Shown: in pieces, positions 1-7,242 of the stretch | Position numbering within the stretch: the first letter of the stretch is position 1 | Layout of the letters: each line of letters starts with the position of its first letter | Assembly: GCA_002508635.1 (NCBI GenBank) | Contig: DACO01000068.1 | Location: forward strand, 1-18,336 | Direction of reading: 5' to 3' | DNA from: Methanolobus sp. UBA118 | GTDB taxonomy: Archaea > Halobacteriota > Methanosarcinia > Methanosarcinales > Methanosarcinaceae | DNA: 18,336 nucleotides | Translations under genes and position numbers: made by a program | Notes under the pieces: generated by a model | What the model saw: only the letters and a program-made list of their open reading frames with translations | What the model was told of the DNA's origin: nothing | The model's database searches: none

Positions 1-50
1 GATTAGTAATCACTAAGTGGCAGATTCAGATAAATCACTACCTGATAAGC

Positions 51-58
51 TTATAAAT
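51..58 (+). promoter_or_regulatory. TATA box of fae-hps
   Basis: TTATAAAT lies 46 nt before the preferred ATG at 104. A start site about 25 nt downstream, near 80, would leave a leader of about 20-25 nt with a weak GAGTGA ribosome site at 93-98. This position supports the ATG at 104 over the in-frame GTG at 17, which lies upstream of the box. Confidence 0.6.
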
Positions 59-103
59 CGAATTGACGAGTTAATATTCATCAGTATAATACGAGTGAAA
101 ATC

Positions 104-1282
104 ATGTTATTAGTTGGAGAAGCATTAATCGGCGAGAACCCAGAACTCGCACACGTTGACCTTATGATCGGAAATAAAGACGGTCCAGTAGGTCAGGCAT
201 TCGCAAACGGATTGACACAGTTATCAGCAGGTCACACACCTCTGCTTTCAGTTATCCGTCCGAACCTTCCTGCAAAACCTGCAACACTTATCGTGCCAAA
301 GGTAACTGTTAAGAATATGGATCAGGCAGGTCAGATTTTTGGTCCTGCACAGGCAGCTGTTGCAAAGGCTGTCGCAGATGCCCTTGAAGAGGGAGCATTC
401 GGTGACCTTGACATTGAGGACCTTGTGGTTGTTGCAAGTGTTTTCATCCACCCTGAAGCAAAGGACTACAACAGGATATACAGGTACAACTACGGAGCTA
501 CTAAGTTGGCAGTAAAGCGCGCAGTGGACGGCTTCCCGGATGTAGACACAGTACTCAAGGAGAAGGACAGAATGGGTCACGCAATCATGGGATTCAAGGT
601 ATCCAGACTCTGGAACCCGCCATACCTGCAGGTTGCACTTGACAACCCGAACCTTCCTGTCATTCTTGACATCGTCAAGCAGATACCAAAGAGCGACCAC
701 GTAATCCTTGAAGCAGGTACTCCTCTTATCAAACGCTATGGTGTTGACGTTGTCACCAAGCTCAGGGAGGTCCGTCCGGATGCTTTCATAGTTGCTGACC
801 TTAAGACCCTTGACACAGGAAACCTCGAGGCTCGTATGGTGGCAGACGCAACCGCAGACGCAATTGTAGTTTCCGCTCTCGCTCCAATACCAACACTCAA
901 CAAGGCGATCGAGGAAGCGCACAAGACAGGTATCTATGCTATCATGGACACCCTCAACTGTGATGATCCTGTAGCAGTACTCAAGCAGCTCGACGTACTT
1001 CCGGATGTTGTAGAACTCCATCGTGGAATCGACATCGAGGAAACAGAGCACGCATGGGGCAACATCGACGAGATCAAGGCTCTCTCACCAAAACTCCTGG
1101 TGGCAGTGGCCGGCGGTGTACGTATCAACACCATGCCTGCAGCTCTTAAGGCGGGTGCAGATGTCCTTGTAGTCGGAAGAGCGATCACCAACGCAAAGGA
1201 TGTAAGGCAGGTCGCAGAGAAATTCATTGAAGGTCTTAACAACCCTGAGATCGACCAGTTCAGAGTTATGACCGACTTCTAA
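104..1282 (+). CDS. fae-hps: Bifunctional formaldehyde-activating enzyme / 3-hexulose-6-phosphate synthase (Fae-Hps)
   Basis: The 392-residue protein fuses two enzymes. The N-terminal domain (about 1-165) is formaldehyde-activating enzyme, which condenses formaldehyde with tetrahydromethanopterin; it shows GEALIG at 5-10 and His17 in ELAHVDL, the known catalytic histidine. The C-terminal domain (about 168-392) is a TIM-barrel hexulose-6-phosphate synthase with ADLKTLD at 231-237, VELHRGID at 303-310 and AGGV at 336-339. In methanogens the Hps half is thought to run in reverse, splitting hexulose 6-phosphate into ribulose 5-phosphate and formaldehyde, which Fae passes to the C1 carrier, so the fusion supplies pentose phosphates. 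The open frame reaches back to a GTG at 17, but those 29 residues are unlike the family and precede the TATA box. Stop is TAA, followed directly by a hairpin terminator. Confidence 0.95.
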   Translation: MLLVGEALIGENPELAHVDLMIGNKDGPVGQAFANGLTQLSAGHTPLLSVIRPNLPAKPATLIVPKVTVKNMDQAGQIFGPAQAAVAKAVADALEEGAFGDLDIEDLVVVASVFIHPEAKDYNRIYRYNYGATKLAVKRAVDGFPDVDTVLKEKDRMGHAIMGFKVSRLWNPPYLQVALDNPNLPVILDIVKQIPKSDHVILEAGTPLIKRYGVDVVTKLREVRPDAFIVADLKTLDTGNLEARMVADATADAIVVSALAPIPTLNKAIEEAHKTGIYAIMDTLNCDDPVAVLKQLDVLPDVVELHRGIDIEETEHAWGNIDEIKALSPKLLVAVAGGVRINTMPAALKAGADVLVVGRAITNAKDVRQVAEKFIEGLNNPEIDQFRVMTDF

Positions 1283-1284
1283 GC

Positions 1285-1317
1285 GTGTGGAATTTCCACA
1301 CTCTTTTCTTCTTTTTA
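1285..1317 (+). terminator. Hairpin plus T-rich tract after fae-hps
   Basis: GTGTGGAA (1285-1292) and TTCCACAC (1294-1301) are perfectly complementary around one T. The usable stem is GTGTGG/CCACAC with a five-base loop. A T-rich tract follows at 1302-1317. It begins three bases after the fae-hps stop codon. Confidence 0.75.
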
Positions 1318-1389
1318 ATTATTATTTTCGACTTCATCTAAAGATGCAGATGTAATTTCCATCACCAAAATTAAAAAAGTAGCTAGATT

Positions 1390-1653
1390 TTAGCAGTTTT
1401 CAGCTTCGATCTCGCTAAGGCTAATTTCTCCTGCAGCAAGCGGATGAACACGCAGAGTAGAATCATGAAAACGAGTCATAACTTTGTCTATTCGCCTTGA
1501 GGTTTCAGGCGTATAATATGCTTCTCCGCATTCTTCGCAGATAAAAGCATCAACATCCCTGATTGAAAGCACGGTTCCACCTATTTTTACAACAAATTCA
1601 TGCTTACCTTTAATTAACCTGCCTTTACAGAAACTGCATTTATCAGGAATCAT
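1390..1653 (-). CDS. YgiT/MqsA-type zinc-finger protein, probable antitoxin
   Basis: This 87-residue protein has two CxxC pairs, Cys6/Cys9 (CSFC) and Cys39/Cys42 (CEEC), in the arrangement of the YgiT-type zinc finger that forms the N-terminal zinc domain of MqsA antitoxins. After the finger comes YYTPETSRRIDKV, the usual end of this small family, and then a short tail. The long HTH domain of full MqsA is absent, so any DNA binding would depend on another partner. Its ATG overlaps the stop of the preceding DUF4258 gene as ATGA, indicating translational coupling. Assignment as antitoxin rests on this pairing, a known two-gene arrangement in bacteria and archaea; activity is inferred. Stop is TAA. 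Confidence 0.75.
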   Translation of the reverse strand: MIPDKCSFCKGRLIKGKHEFVVKIGGTVLSIRDVDAFICEECGEAYYTPETSRRIDKVMTRFHDSTLRVHPLAAGEISLSEIEAENC

Positions 1654-1967
1654 TTGTCATCAACCCTTATTTTGTTTTCAATCCATTTATCTTTTGCCGG
1701 GTAATAAACGGTTATTATTCTCGCATGATCAGTACAATCTGCTACTACCACATGAAATGCCTCATTATTAACAAAACCCAGAAGAAGAACAGAAGGACAT
1801 GGCCTATCATCGGGATATTCTTCAATGATGCTTGAATTGTTCACAGTTTTGATCAGTTCATCTGTTGTGACATTTCTCTGGAACATCCTTGTCCTTGCAT
1901 GATCTGAAACAATGAACTTGTCCTGTAAGATCATATCTTGTATATGTTTTAGGTCCGATTTTCCCAT
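1650..1967 (-). CDS. DUF4258 domain protein, probable toxin partner
   Basis: The 105-residue protein carries the DUF4258 pattern: SDHARTRMFQRNVTTDEL (about 21-38), EEYPDDRPCPSVLLLG (49-64), a HVVVA strand at 72-76 and IITVYYP with a trailing KW near the end. DUF4258 proteins resemble small RelE/BrnT-like folds and are commonly encoded beside YgiT zinc-finger proteins as a toxin-antitoxin-like pair. The frame opens earlier (TTG at 2015, ATG at 2009), but the ATG at 1967 is preferred: GAGGAT lies five bases upstream, and the TATA box at 2021-2030 predicts a start site near 1999, downstream of both earlier codons. It is the first gene of the pair and overlaps its partner by four bases. Toxicity is inferred from family context. 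Confidence 0.72.
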   Translation of the reverse strand: MGKSDLKHIQDMILQDKFIVSDHARTRMFQRNVTTDELIKTVNNSSIIEEYPDDRPCPSVLLLGFVNNEAFHVVVADCTDHARIITVYYPAKDKWIENKIRVDDK

Positions 1968-2020
1968 GAAACATCCTCGGATGGATAAGATAATGTCGTT
2001 ATTATCCATACACAATAGTA

Positions 2021-2030
2021 ATATTTATAG
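2021..2030 (-). promoter_or_regulatory. TATA box of the DUF4258/YgiT pair
   Basis: On the minus strand this reads CTATAAATAT. A start site about 25 nt downstream, near 1999, gives a leader of about 30 nt containing GAGGAT before the ATG at 1967. The pair therefore appears to have its own promoter, divergent from tpiA. Confidence 0.6.
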
Positions 2031-2242
2031 GCTTGTACATCAACAACAAATAAAAAAATAGCTTTAAATATATTAAACTGTTAAGGTGTCCAGAATAATC
2101 ACTCTACAGGTGGCACTACACAAAAAAAGAGAAGTGCGGAAATCAGAATTACTTGCACAATGTTGAGAATCTTTCGTTTCCACAGTTACCTTTATACTAC
2201 TTCTCACCTTAATACTGTTAAATTCGTAATGGAGAGATTTAA
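2031..2242. other. Intergenic region between TA-like pair and tpiA
   Basis: These 212 bases are AT-rich and contain no convincing ORF. The right part carries the tpiA promoter (TTTATACTA at 2191-2199). A second TATA-like stretch at about 2062-2071 has no obvious gene to serve. GCACT (2113-2117) and AGTGC (2133-2137) could form only a weak hairpin. Confidence 0.5.
2191..2199 (+). promoter_or_regulatory. TATA box of tpiA
   Basis: TTTATACTA lies 52 nt before the TTG start of tpiA. It predicts transcription starting near 2218 and a leader of about 25 nt that includes GGAGAG at 2231-2236. Confidence 0.5.
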
Positions 2243-2911
2243 TTGAGTTCTACACTAATTGTCCTGAACCTTAAGACATACCTTGAAGGAACAGGCGAAG
2301 GCGCCGTAAAAGTTGCACAAGCATGTAAGGAAGTTGCAGATGACTGCGGAATAGAGATCGGTGTTGCACCACAGTTCTGCGACATCTACCGAGTATCATC
2401 ACAGGTTGACCTGCCGGTTTATTCCCAGAGTCTTGACCCTGTGGGTGCAGGCAGCTTTACAGGACATGCGTTCGTCAAGTCAATCAAGGAAGCGGGTGCC
2501 GTGGGAACACTCATTAACCATTCCGAATGCCGTCTTACTCTTGCAAATATAGATGCATCCATCACAACCGCAAAGGACGCAGGTCTCAATACAATAGTAT
2601 GCACCAACAACGTTGCAACATCAGCCGCAGCAGCAGCACTCGGTCCAGATTACGTTGCAGTCGAACCACCAGAGCTTATCGGCTCCGGCATTCCTGTATC
2701 AAAGGCAAACCCCGAGGTAATTACGGGTTCTGTAGAAGCAGTCAAGAGAATCGATCCCGAAGTTCAGGTTCTCTGCGGTGCAGGTATTTCAAAAGGAGAG
2801 GACCTTGCAGCAGCTCTTGAACTCGGTTCAGTAGGTGTGCTACTGGCATCAGGTATTGTGAAGGCTGCTGATCCAAAGGCTGCACTTGAAGACCTTGTGA
2901 GCAAGGTGTGA
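2243..2911 (+). CDS. tpiA: Triosephosphate isomerase, archaeal type
   Basis: The 222-residue length is that of the short archaeal triosephosphate isomerases; bacterial and eukaryotic enzymes are about 250. It interconverts dihydroxyacetone phosphate and glyceraldehyde 3-phosphate in cytoplasmic glycolysis and gluconeogenesis. Active-site residues visible are Asn9 and Lys11 (LNLKTY), His93 in INHSECR and Glu141 in AVEPPELIGSG, with the phosphate-binding GAGIS at 179-183. The start is a TTG with a good GGAGAG site six bases upstream; no other start would keep the N-terminal strand bearing Asn9 and Lys11. It is a single gene with its own promoter, and a T-run follows the stop (2913-2918), suggesting simple termination. 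Confidence 0.95.
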   Translation: MSSTLIVLNLKTYLEGTGEGAVKVAQACKEVADDCGIEIGVAPQFCDIYRVSSQVDLPVYSQSLDPVGAGSFTGHAFVKSIKEAGAVGTLINHSECRLTLANIDASITTAKDAGLNTIVCTNNVATSAAAAALGPDYVAVEPPELIGSGIPVSKANPEVITGSVEAVKRIDPEVQVLCGAGISKGEDLAAALELGSVGVLLASGIVKAADPKAALEDLVSKV

Positions 2912-3279
2912 CTTTTTTCTAGTGTCAGTATCATTGGTTCTACAGACCTACTTTTCATTCTATTTTTTGTATAAGTATGTATGGCTTTTTGTTTTGAACA
3001 TCCTGCTGTAGTAAATGGAAAGTAATTATTCTACAAGGCCCAAATTACTATGCTTAATTATGATGGATACTACTAACGGTTTGAAGGTTAGGCCATAATA
3101 CTTATTAATTATAATAAACTTGATATTATTGACACATCATAAATATGTGTACAAGGAGTTCAAAGGAATTTACTAGATTAGCTTTGAACTCCTTCGGCCT
3201 TAAAGGCAGTGATAAGATAGGCTTGCTAAACTTAAGACTTTCTATCTCTGCTTTAAGAGTAAATAGAAAAGTGGATATT
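2912..3279 (+). other. Non-coding or doubtful stretch upstream of the cysteine-rich orphan
   Basis: This 368-base AT-rich stretch holds no gene I can support. It contains a T-run after tpiA, TATA-like AT tracts at about 3101-3120 and 3138-3147, a perfect 13-bp inverted repeat at 3153-3194 and a small GCCTT/AAGGC palindrome at 3197-3207. The frame of the next gene is open from an ATG at 3145, but those 45 codons span both inverted repeats and do not read like a structured protein. Confidence 0.5.
3153..3194 (+). repeat. Perfect 13-bp inverted repeat, 16-nt loop
   Basis: AAGGAGTTCAAAG (3153-3165) and CTTTGAACTCCTT (3182-3194) are exact reverse complements separated by 16 bases. No T-run follows on either strand, so it is not a typical terminator. 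It lies about 85 bases before the likely start of the cysteine-rich protein and would probably be in its leader. Confidence 0.7.
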
Positions 3280-3723
3280 ATGTGTGAAAAGCAAAAAGAT
3301 CAATTGTTGAAAACAAAATCTTCCTTGGGAGATACACTTGTGGATAGTTGTAATCAAGAGCACTTTGATGCTACTGGTGATGTGTACATTAAATATACTG
3401 CTACGTTATATGAACGTTCAAATGGTAGCAGGTATATATATGTAGATTGGTTTGTAAGTGGATGTCAAACAACATCCCAAGAATTTGTTCTCCCTGCTCC
3501 TTGCGAAATGAAAATTACTATTTGGGTTAGCGAACCAATAACTATAACTCCAACAGTTCATAGCGTTCCAGAATCATGTTCAGCTTCAGGAACTGACATT
3601 ATCGACGTACCAAGCAGTGGAGACTACAGGACAAATGTAAAACTTGAAGTGAAATGTTATGCATATCTACCATTGAAAACTCTGATTGTAACGAAGGAAG
3701 ATTCTTGCTATTGTGATATCTAA
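3280..3723 (+). CDS. Hypothetical cysteine-rich protein
   Basis: I do not recognise this protein. From the ATG at 3280, preceded by GTGGAT at 3271-3276, it is 147 residues with eight cysteines (2, 24, 62, 75, 100, 126, 143, 145), the last two in a CYC motif near the C-terminus. The segment from about 33 to 140 alternates hydrophobic and polar residues (DVYIKYTATLY, RYIYVDWFVSG, MKITIWV, VKLEVKCYAY), suggesting a beta-sandwich. There is no signal peptide or membrane segment, although the cysteine content would suit an exported or metal-binding protein. An upstream in-frame ATG at 3145 would add 45 residues and is less likely. The gene is AT-rich compared with the metabolic genes nearby. A small AGATTT/AAATCT hairpin (3740-3754) follows the stop. 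Function is unknown. Confidence 0.6.
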   Translation: MCEKQKDQLLKTKSSLGDTLVDSCNQEHFDATGDVYIKYTATLYERSNGSRYIYVDWFVSGCQTTSQEFVLPAPCEMKITIWVSEPITITPTVHSVPESCSASGTDIIDVPSSGDYRTNVKLEVKCYAYLPLKTLIVTKEDSCYCDI

Positions 3724-3739
3724 TAGTGGGCTAAATTGA

Positions 3740-3754
3740 AGATTTATCAAATCT
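3740..3754 (+). terminator. Weak hairpin after the cysteine-rich gene
   Basis: AGATTT (3740-3745) and AAATCT (3749-3754) form a six-pair stem with a three-base loop, 17 bases after the stop at 3723. The following sequence is AT-rich without a clean T-run, so the terminator role is tentative. Confidence 0.3.
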
Positions 3755-3874
3755 AATATATTTACAATTATATTGGCTTATATAAGTTATGTTGTTTCGT
3801 CAAAGATAACCATATGTAATCAGTCAATAGTAAATATATTATTTATTTTTAAATCATAATTTGGAAGTTTAATA

Positions 3875-5014
3875 ATGTTTAGGTTTGAAAAGATTGTAAT
3901 AGTTTTTGCTTTAACAATTATATGTACTCTGTGCTTAGGCTGCGGTGAAAATATTAACACTGACGATATTTTATTGAAGGTACATATGAGGGCGGATTCC
4001 CTTGAAGATTATTCCTATACTATGTATGTTAATTCAGATTTGAATGAGAACAATACGGAAAAATATAATATCAGTTGGAAAAGGCCCATGTTTATGAAAG
4101 GTACTTTTCAAACATCAAACATTGAACCCGGAATTGAAATGATCTCCAATCGAAGCATGCAATTAATTTATAATCCTGAGTCTAACATTGTTTTCAAAAA
4201 ATCATTATACAATACTTCATATGATGATAAATTATTTGAGCCAAATCTTTATTCTGTGTTTTTAAATGAAACACTAAATGGAATGTCAGCCTCTCTTGCA
4301 GGTTCTGATATAATAGATGAAAGGGATGCCTATGTACTGGTGCTGAATCCTTCTACTAATAGTAATGAAACTATAGGGGAGAAAGCAAAGATATGGGTTG
4401 ACAAAAAGAACTGGATGGTTATAAGGTATGAAATTTTTAATAAAAATGAAGATACCTTATTTATGGTGCGTATTAAAAACATAAAAATAAATTCGACTAT
4501 TCCTGAAAATCACTTTGATTTTGAGATGCCAGAAGAATCAACTGTAGTTATGCTGGATGAAGGGCAGTTAAGTACTGAATTGGAAAAGATGCAATTGGAA
4601 GACTCAAGAAAAAGGGTTACTTTTGAAATACTTACTCCCGATTATGTGCCAAAAGGATACAAACTCAACTATACAACTGTTTCCTCCAGTATGGATACTC
4701 AATATTTATCGTTTATACATAGTGACTTTAGTATTTTTTCAGGCCAGCCTTATGAAAGAGTAACTCTTGTTTACACAAACGGCGATAACGAACTACACAT
4801 TAGAGAAACCCTTTCTGAAAGAAAATCATCAGGCGTTGAATGTTTTGAAAAAGATGTAATTTGTATTGATATTAATGGAAGTGAAGGTAAGATGTATCCT
4901 GTTTTCGGAGGAAATATGAGAGCTTTAGAGTGGCAATCAGGAAACATCACAATTACTATCATCTCTTCGCTCAATGAATCAGAGATAAAATCAATTGCAG
5001 AAACAGTTTCATAA
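3875..5014 (+). CDS. LolA-like / DUF4367 lipoprotein
   Basis: The 379-residue protein begins with a lipoprotein signal peptide: Arg3 and Lys6, a hydrophobic run at 7-22, and the lipobox LCLGC with Cys23 as the predicted lipidated residue. The body resembles the outer-membrane lipoprotein-sorting (LolA/LolB-fold) proteins common in Methanosarcinales, for example LEDYSYTMYVN, KIWVDKKNWMVIRYEIF and IPENHFDFEMP. The last part (from about 245) looks like DUF4367, with FEILTPDYVPKGYKL and a closing HIRETLSER...ITIISSLNESE. Archaea have no Lol outer-membrane pathway, so the protein probably binds a hydrophobic ligand or monitors the cell surface at the membrane exterior; that is inference. GGAAG at 3863-3867 precedes the ATG. 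The gene is AT-rich and ends at a shared convergent terminator. Confidence 0.78.
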   Translation: MFRFEKIVIVFALTIICTLCLGCGENINTDDILLKVHMRADSLEDYSYTMYVNSDLNENNTEKYNISWKRPMFMKGTFQTSNIEPGIEMISNRSMQLIYNPESNIVFKKSLYNTSYDDKLFEPNLYSVFLNETLNGMSASLAGSDIIDERDAYVLVLNPSTNSNETIGEKAKIWVDKKNWMVIRYEIFNKNEDTLFMVRIKNIKINSTIPENHFDFEMPEESTVVMLDEGQLSTELEKMQLEDSRKRVTFEILTPDYVPKGYKLNYTTVSSSMDTQYLSFIHSDFSIFSGQPYERVTLVYTNGDNELHIRETLSERKSSGVECFEKDVICIDINGSEGKMYPVFGGNMRALEWQSGNITITIISSLNESEIKSIAETVS

Positions 5015-5027
5015 CTACGGAAAGTAA

Positions 5028-5083
5028 AAAAGGCTCTGCAGAAATCATTGTCAATTAAGACCTTCGAATCTACAGAGCCTTTT
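5028..5083. terminator. Bidirectional terminator hairpin
   Basis: AAAAGGCTCTGCAGA (5028-5042) pairs with TCTACAGAGCCTTTT (5069-5083), 15 bases per arm with one mismatch and a 26-nt loop. It sits between the convergent lipoprotein gene and tyrA. The arms end in T-runs on both strands, so it can serve transcripts from either side. Confidence 0.75.
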
Positions 5084-5110
5084 AGCACTTTATTTTTGAA
5101 TATGTTTGTT

Positions 5111-6424
5111 TCAACGGATAGTGCAACCAATCCCTTTCAGTTGCCTCTCAACTTCCTGATGCACCTTCTCAGCTTCAACATCACCCATTATCATTACACG
5201 GAACGTAACACTCAGCCTCTCAGTACCTTCAACACCCTCATACCTGTCAATGATCTCCATGGAAACAATATCCTCGTTGCAGGAAATAAGTTCCATGATG
5301 ACGTTCTCGTCGGCGTTTTCAGGTATCAGCACAGATATATCTCTTAAATGATGTTCGAGATTATCCAGCTTCCCTTGATGCATTTCTTCTTCGCTTAACA
5401 GGCGGATGTTCTCTATTTTAAGAGGTATCATCTTGCTTCCACTATCCAGCACAACGGTTCTGGGTGTCACTTTATCAACGACACCTGTATGCACGATTCC
5501 CGAATAGATGTGCCTGACTCCAATTTCCTGTCCAATGGAATCAAGCAGCCTGTCAAACTCTGCAATCTTTGAGTTTATGAGCTTATCCGAGCGGCGCAGT
5601 GCAGATGCGGTATCTCCGAAATGTACTGCTGCCTCCTTCATTTTAGCAGTGAAGGCTTCGACGTCCTTTTTCCTGACAATGGAGGACATCTCGCTGCACT
5701 GCTGCATGAAAGCGTCGTGCACCCTGAGCACTTCCGGGTTCTCCATCTGGATGTATGCGTAGAGGTATGGGTTCTGCCCAATTATCCTGCCAACGAAATC
5801 AAGCATGATGTCGTAGACCGGGCTCATGAATCTCCTTGATTCGTTCACGCTGAAATCAAGGCTGTCAAATGTAGTTCCTATAGTGATGTAGGCAAAGTGT
5901 GTCAGTCCCTGTACAACGGATACGAATCTGTCATGCTCTGCGGGGCTTATCACTTCGATATGTGCTCCGTTGTCCTCGAAAAGTGAGTGCATCACAGGGA
6001 ACCATTTTTCAGATCGTCCCTTGATGGGTGTTAGAATGAATATCTGGCCATGTAAACTAGGAATGGATGGTCCAAACATAGGGTGGGTACCGAGTATCTC
6101 CACATCTTCGGGAGCGTACTTTCTCATTGCCTCAGTGGGTCCGACCTTAAGAGATGTGAAATCCATCAACAGGCTTCCACTCTTCATTTTGGGTGCGGTC
6201 TCCCTGATGACTCGCTCGGTGATATTGATTGGTACTGTCACGATTACAATGTCGCTGGTGCTGATTGCAACATCGAGGTCATGGGCAAACTCGACTCCCA
6301 TTCGCTCTGCAATCTCAACCTTTCCGCTACTGCCCCAGACAACTACTTCGTAACCGTGGTTCTTAAAAAAAGGGGTGAACCACTGTCCCATCTCCCCTGT
6401 ACCACCTATGATGAGGACTTTCAA
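5111..6424 (-). CDS. tyrA: Prephenate dehydrogenase with C-terminal ACT-like domain
   Basis: This 437-residue enzyme should oxidatively decarboxylate prephenate to 4-hydroxyphenylpyruvate in tyrosine synthesis. The N-terminal Rossmann motif is GGTGEMG at 7-13; TSLK (Ser91), GTHPMFGPS (His114) and EHDR (His164) are the conserved active-site regions of the TyrA family. An alpha-helical dimer domain follows, and the C-terminus from about 360 (ENADENVIMEL...LSVTFRVMIMGD) looks like an ACT or ferredoxin-fold regulatory domain, suggesting feedback control; the ligand is not known. The frame is open into aroE, but the family N-terminus matches a TTG at 6424, two bases after the aroE stop, with GGAGG at a 10-base spacing. 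It is the last gene of the aro operon and ends at a bidirectional terminator. Confidence 0.9.
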   Translation of the reverse strand: MKVLIIGGTGEMGQWFTPFFKNHGYEVVVWGSSGKVEIAERMGVEFAHDLDVAISTSDIVIVTVPINITERVIRETAPKMKSGSLLMDFTSLKVGPTEAMRKYAPEDVEILGTHPMFGPSIPSLHGQIFILTPIKGRSEKWFPVMHSLFEDNGAHIEVISPAEHDRFVSVVQGLTHFAYITIGTTFDSLDFSVNESRRFMSPVYDIMLDFVGRIIGQNPYLYAYIQMENPEVLRVHDAFMQQCSEMSSIVRKKDVEAFTAKMKEAAVHFGDTASALRRSDKLINSKIAEFDRLLDSIGQEIGVRHIYSGIVHTGVVDKVTPRTVVLDSGSKMIPLKIENIRLLSEEEMHQGKLDNLEHHLRDISVLIPENADENVIMELISCNEDIVSMEIIDRYEGVEGTERLSVTFRVMIMGDVEAEKVHQEVERQLKGIGCTIR

Positions 6425-6426
6425 AT

Positions 6427-7242
6427 TCAGAGGCCCTCCAATACTGCTTTTTTCATGACGTCGATCGGGGGCTCCACACCGGTCCATATTTTGAATGCCT
6501 CTGCACCCTGGTAGATAAGCATCATTTCCCCGGTGACAGCTTTGGCACCCGCTTTCTTTGCTTCCTTCAAAAGCCTGGTTTCCAGGGGGTTGTAAACTAT
6601 ATCAAATACAGTGAGTTCAGGGTGCATGTCCTCTGCTGTTGCTATCGTTCCCTCGGTATTGGGGTGCATTCCGAGGGTCGTGCAGTTGATGAGTATGTCA
6701 TTGTCAGCGATCAGTTCTTTCAGGTTCTCAAGTCCGCATCCTCTGGCACTGCCAACGGATGAGACCTCAGATGCAAGGTCAATTGCCTTACTTTCAGTTC
6801 TGTTGGCTATGGTGATATACGCTCCATCCTTTGCAAACTGGAACGCGATTGCTCTGGAAGCACCGCCTGCGCCCACAATAAGCACTTTCGATCTCTTGAT
6901 CTCAACATCCTTCTCCTCAAGGGTGCGCTTTGCGCCAAGGCCGTCTGTATTGTAGCCTTTCATTTCGTCCTTGAAGTCTACTGTATTGATCGCACCGATA
7001 CCCGCTGCAAGCGGGTCGGCATCAACTATATTCAATGCTTCCTGTTTCAGCGGGACTGTGAGATTCACGCCGCCAAAACCCATGGCCTTAGCTCCGAGAA
7101 GTGCATACTTCAGGTTCTCGGGACTGACCCTGAATGCATGGTAGCTGCACTCCATGCCAAGTTCCCTGAATGCTGCGTTATGCATATCGGGAGATTTAGA
7201 GTGTGCTACAGGGTCACCGAATACGCCGAAAACCGTTTTCAA
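6427..7242 (-). CDS. aroE: Shikimate dehydrogenase
   Basis: The 271-residue protein reduces 3-dehydroshikimate to shikimate with NADPH. Visible features are the substrate motif HSKSP at 14-18, catalytic Lys66 in NLTVPLK, Asp100 in NTDG, the glycine-rich GAGGASRA at 124-131, the NADP-selecting NRT at 147-149 and the closing YQGAEAF. The start is a TTG at 7242 with GGAG eight bases upstream; it overlaps the aroD stop as TTGA, so translation is probably coupled. The frame remains open upstream, but that part reads through aroD and has no family similarity. It is the fourth gene of the aro operon, two bases from tyrA. Confidence 0.95.
   Translation of the reverse strand: MKTVFGVFGDPVAHSKSPDMHNAAFRELGMECSYHAFRVSPENLKYALLGAKAMGFGGVNLTVPLKQEALNIVDADPLAAGIGAINTVDFKDEMKGYNTDGLGAKRTLEEKDVEIKRSKVLIVGAGGASRAIAFQFAKDGAYITIANRTESKAIDLASEVSSVGSARGCGLENLKELIADNDILINCTTLGMHPNTEGTIATAEDMHPELTVFDIVYNPLETRLLKEAKKAGAKAVTGEMMLIYQGAEAFKIWTGVEPPIDVMKKAVLEGL

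Noticed and set aside
17..103. N-terminal extension of fae-hps from GTG at 17
   Set aside because: It would start upstream of the TATA box at 51-58 and shift the catalytic His17 away from its family position.
248..1051. Long minus-strand open frame of 267 codons opposite fae-hps
   Set aside because: It is antisense to a fully convincing enzyme, is extremely Cys- and Val-rich in a pattern expected from the complement of its codons, and has no ribosome site.
1968..2015. Longer N-terminus of the DUF4258 protein from TTG 2015 or ATG 2009
   Set aside because: Both lie upstream of the predicted transcription start near 1999, while the ATG at 1967 has a good GAGGAT site.
2120..2200. Possible small minus-strand RNA with TATA-like AGTATAAAG (2190-2198) and a T-run near 2122-2128
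   Set aside because: The only stem is a four-base GTGC/GCAC, the TATA-like sequence is better explained as the tpiA promoter on the other strand, and nothing else supports an RNA.
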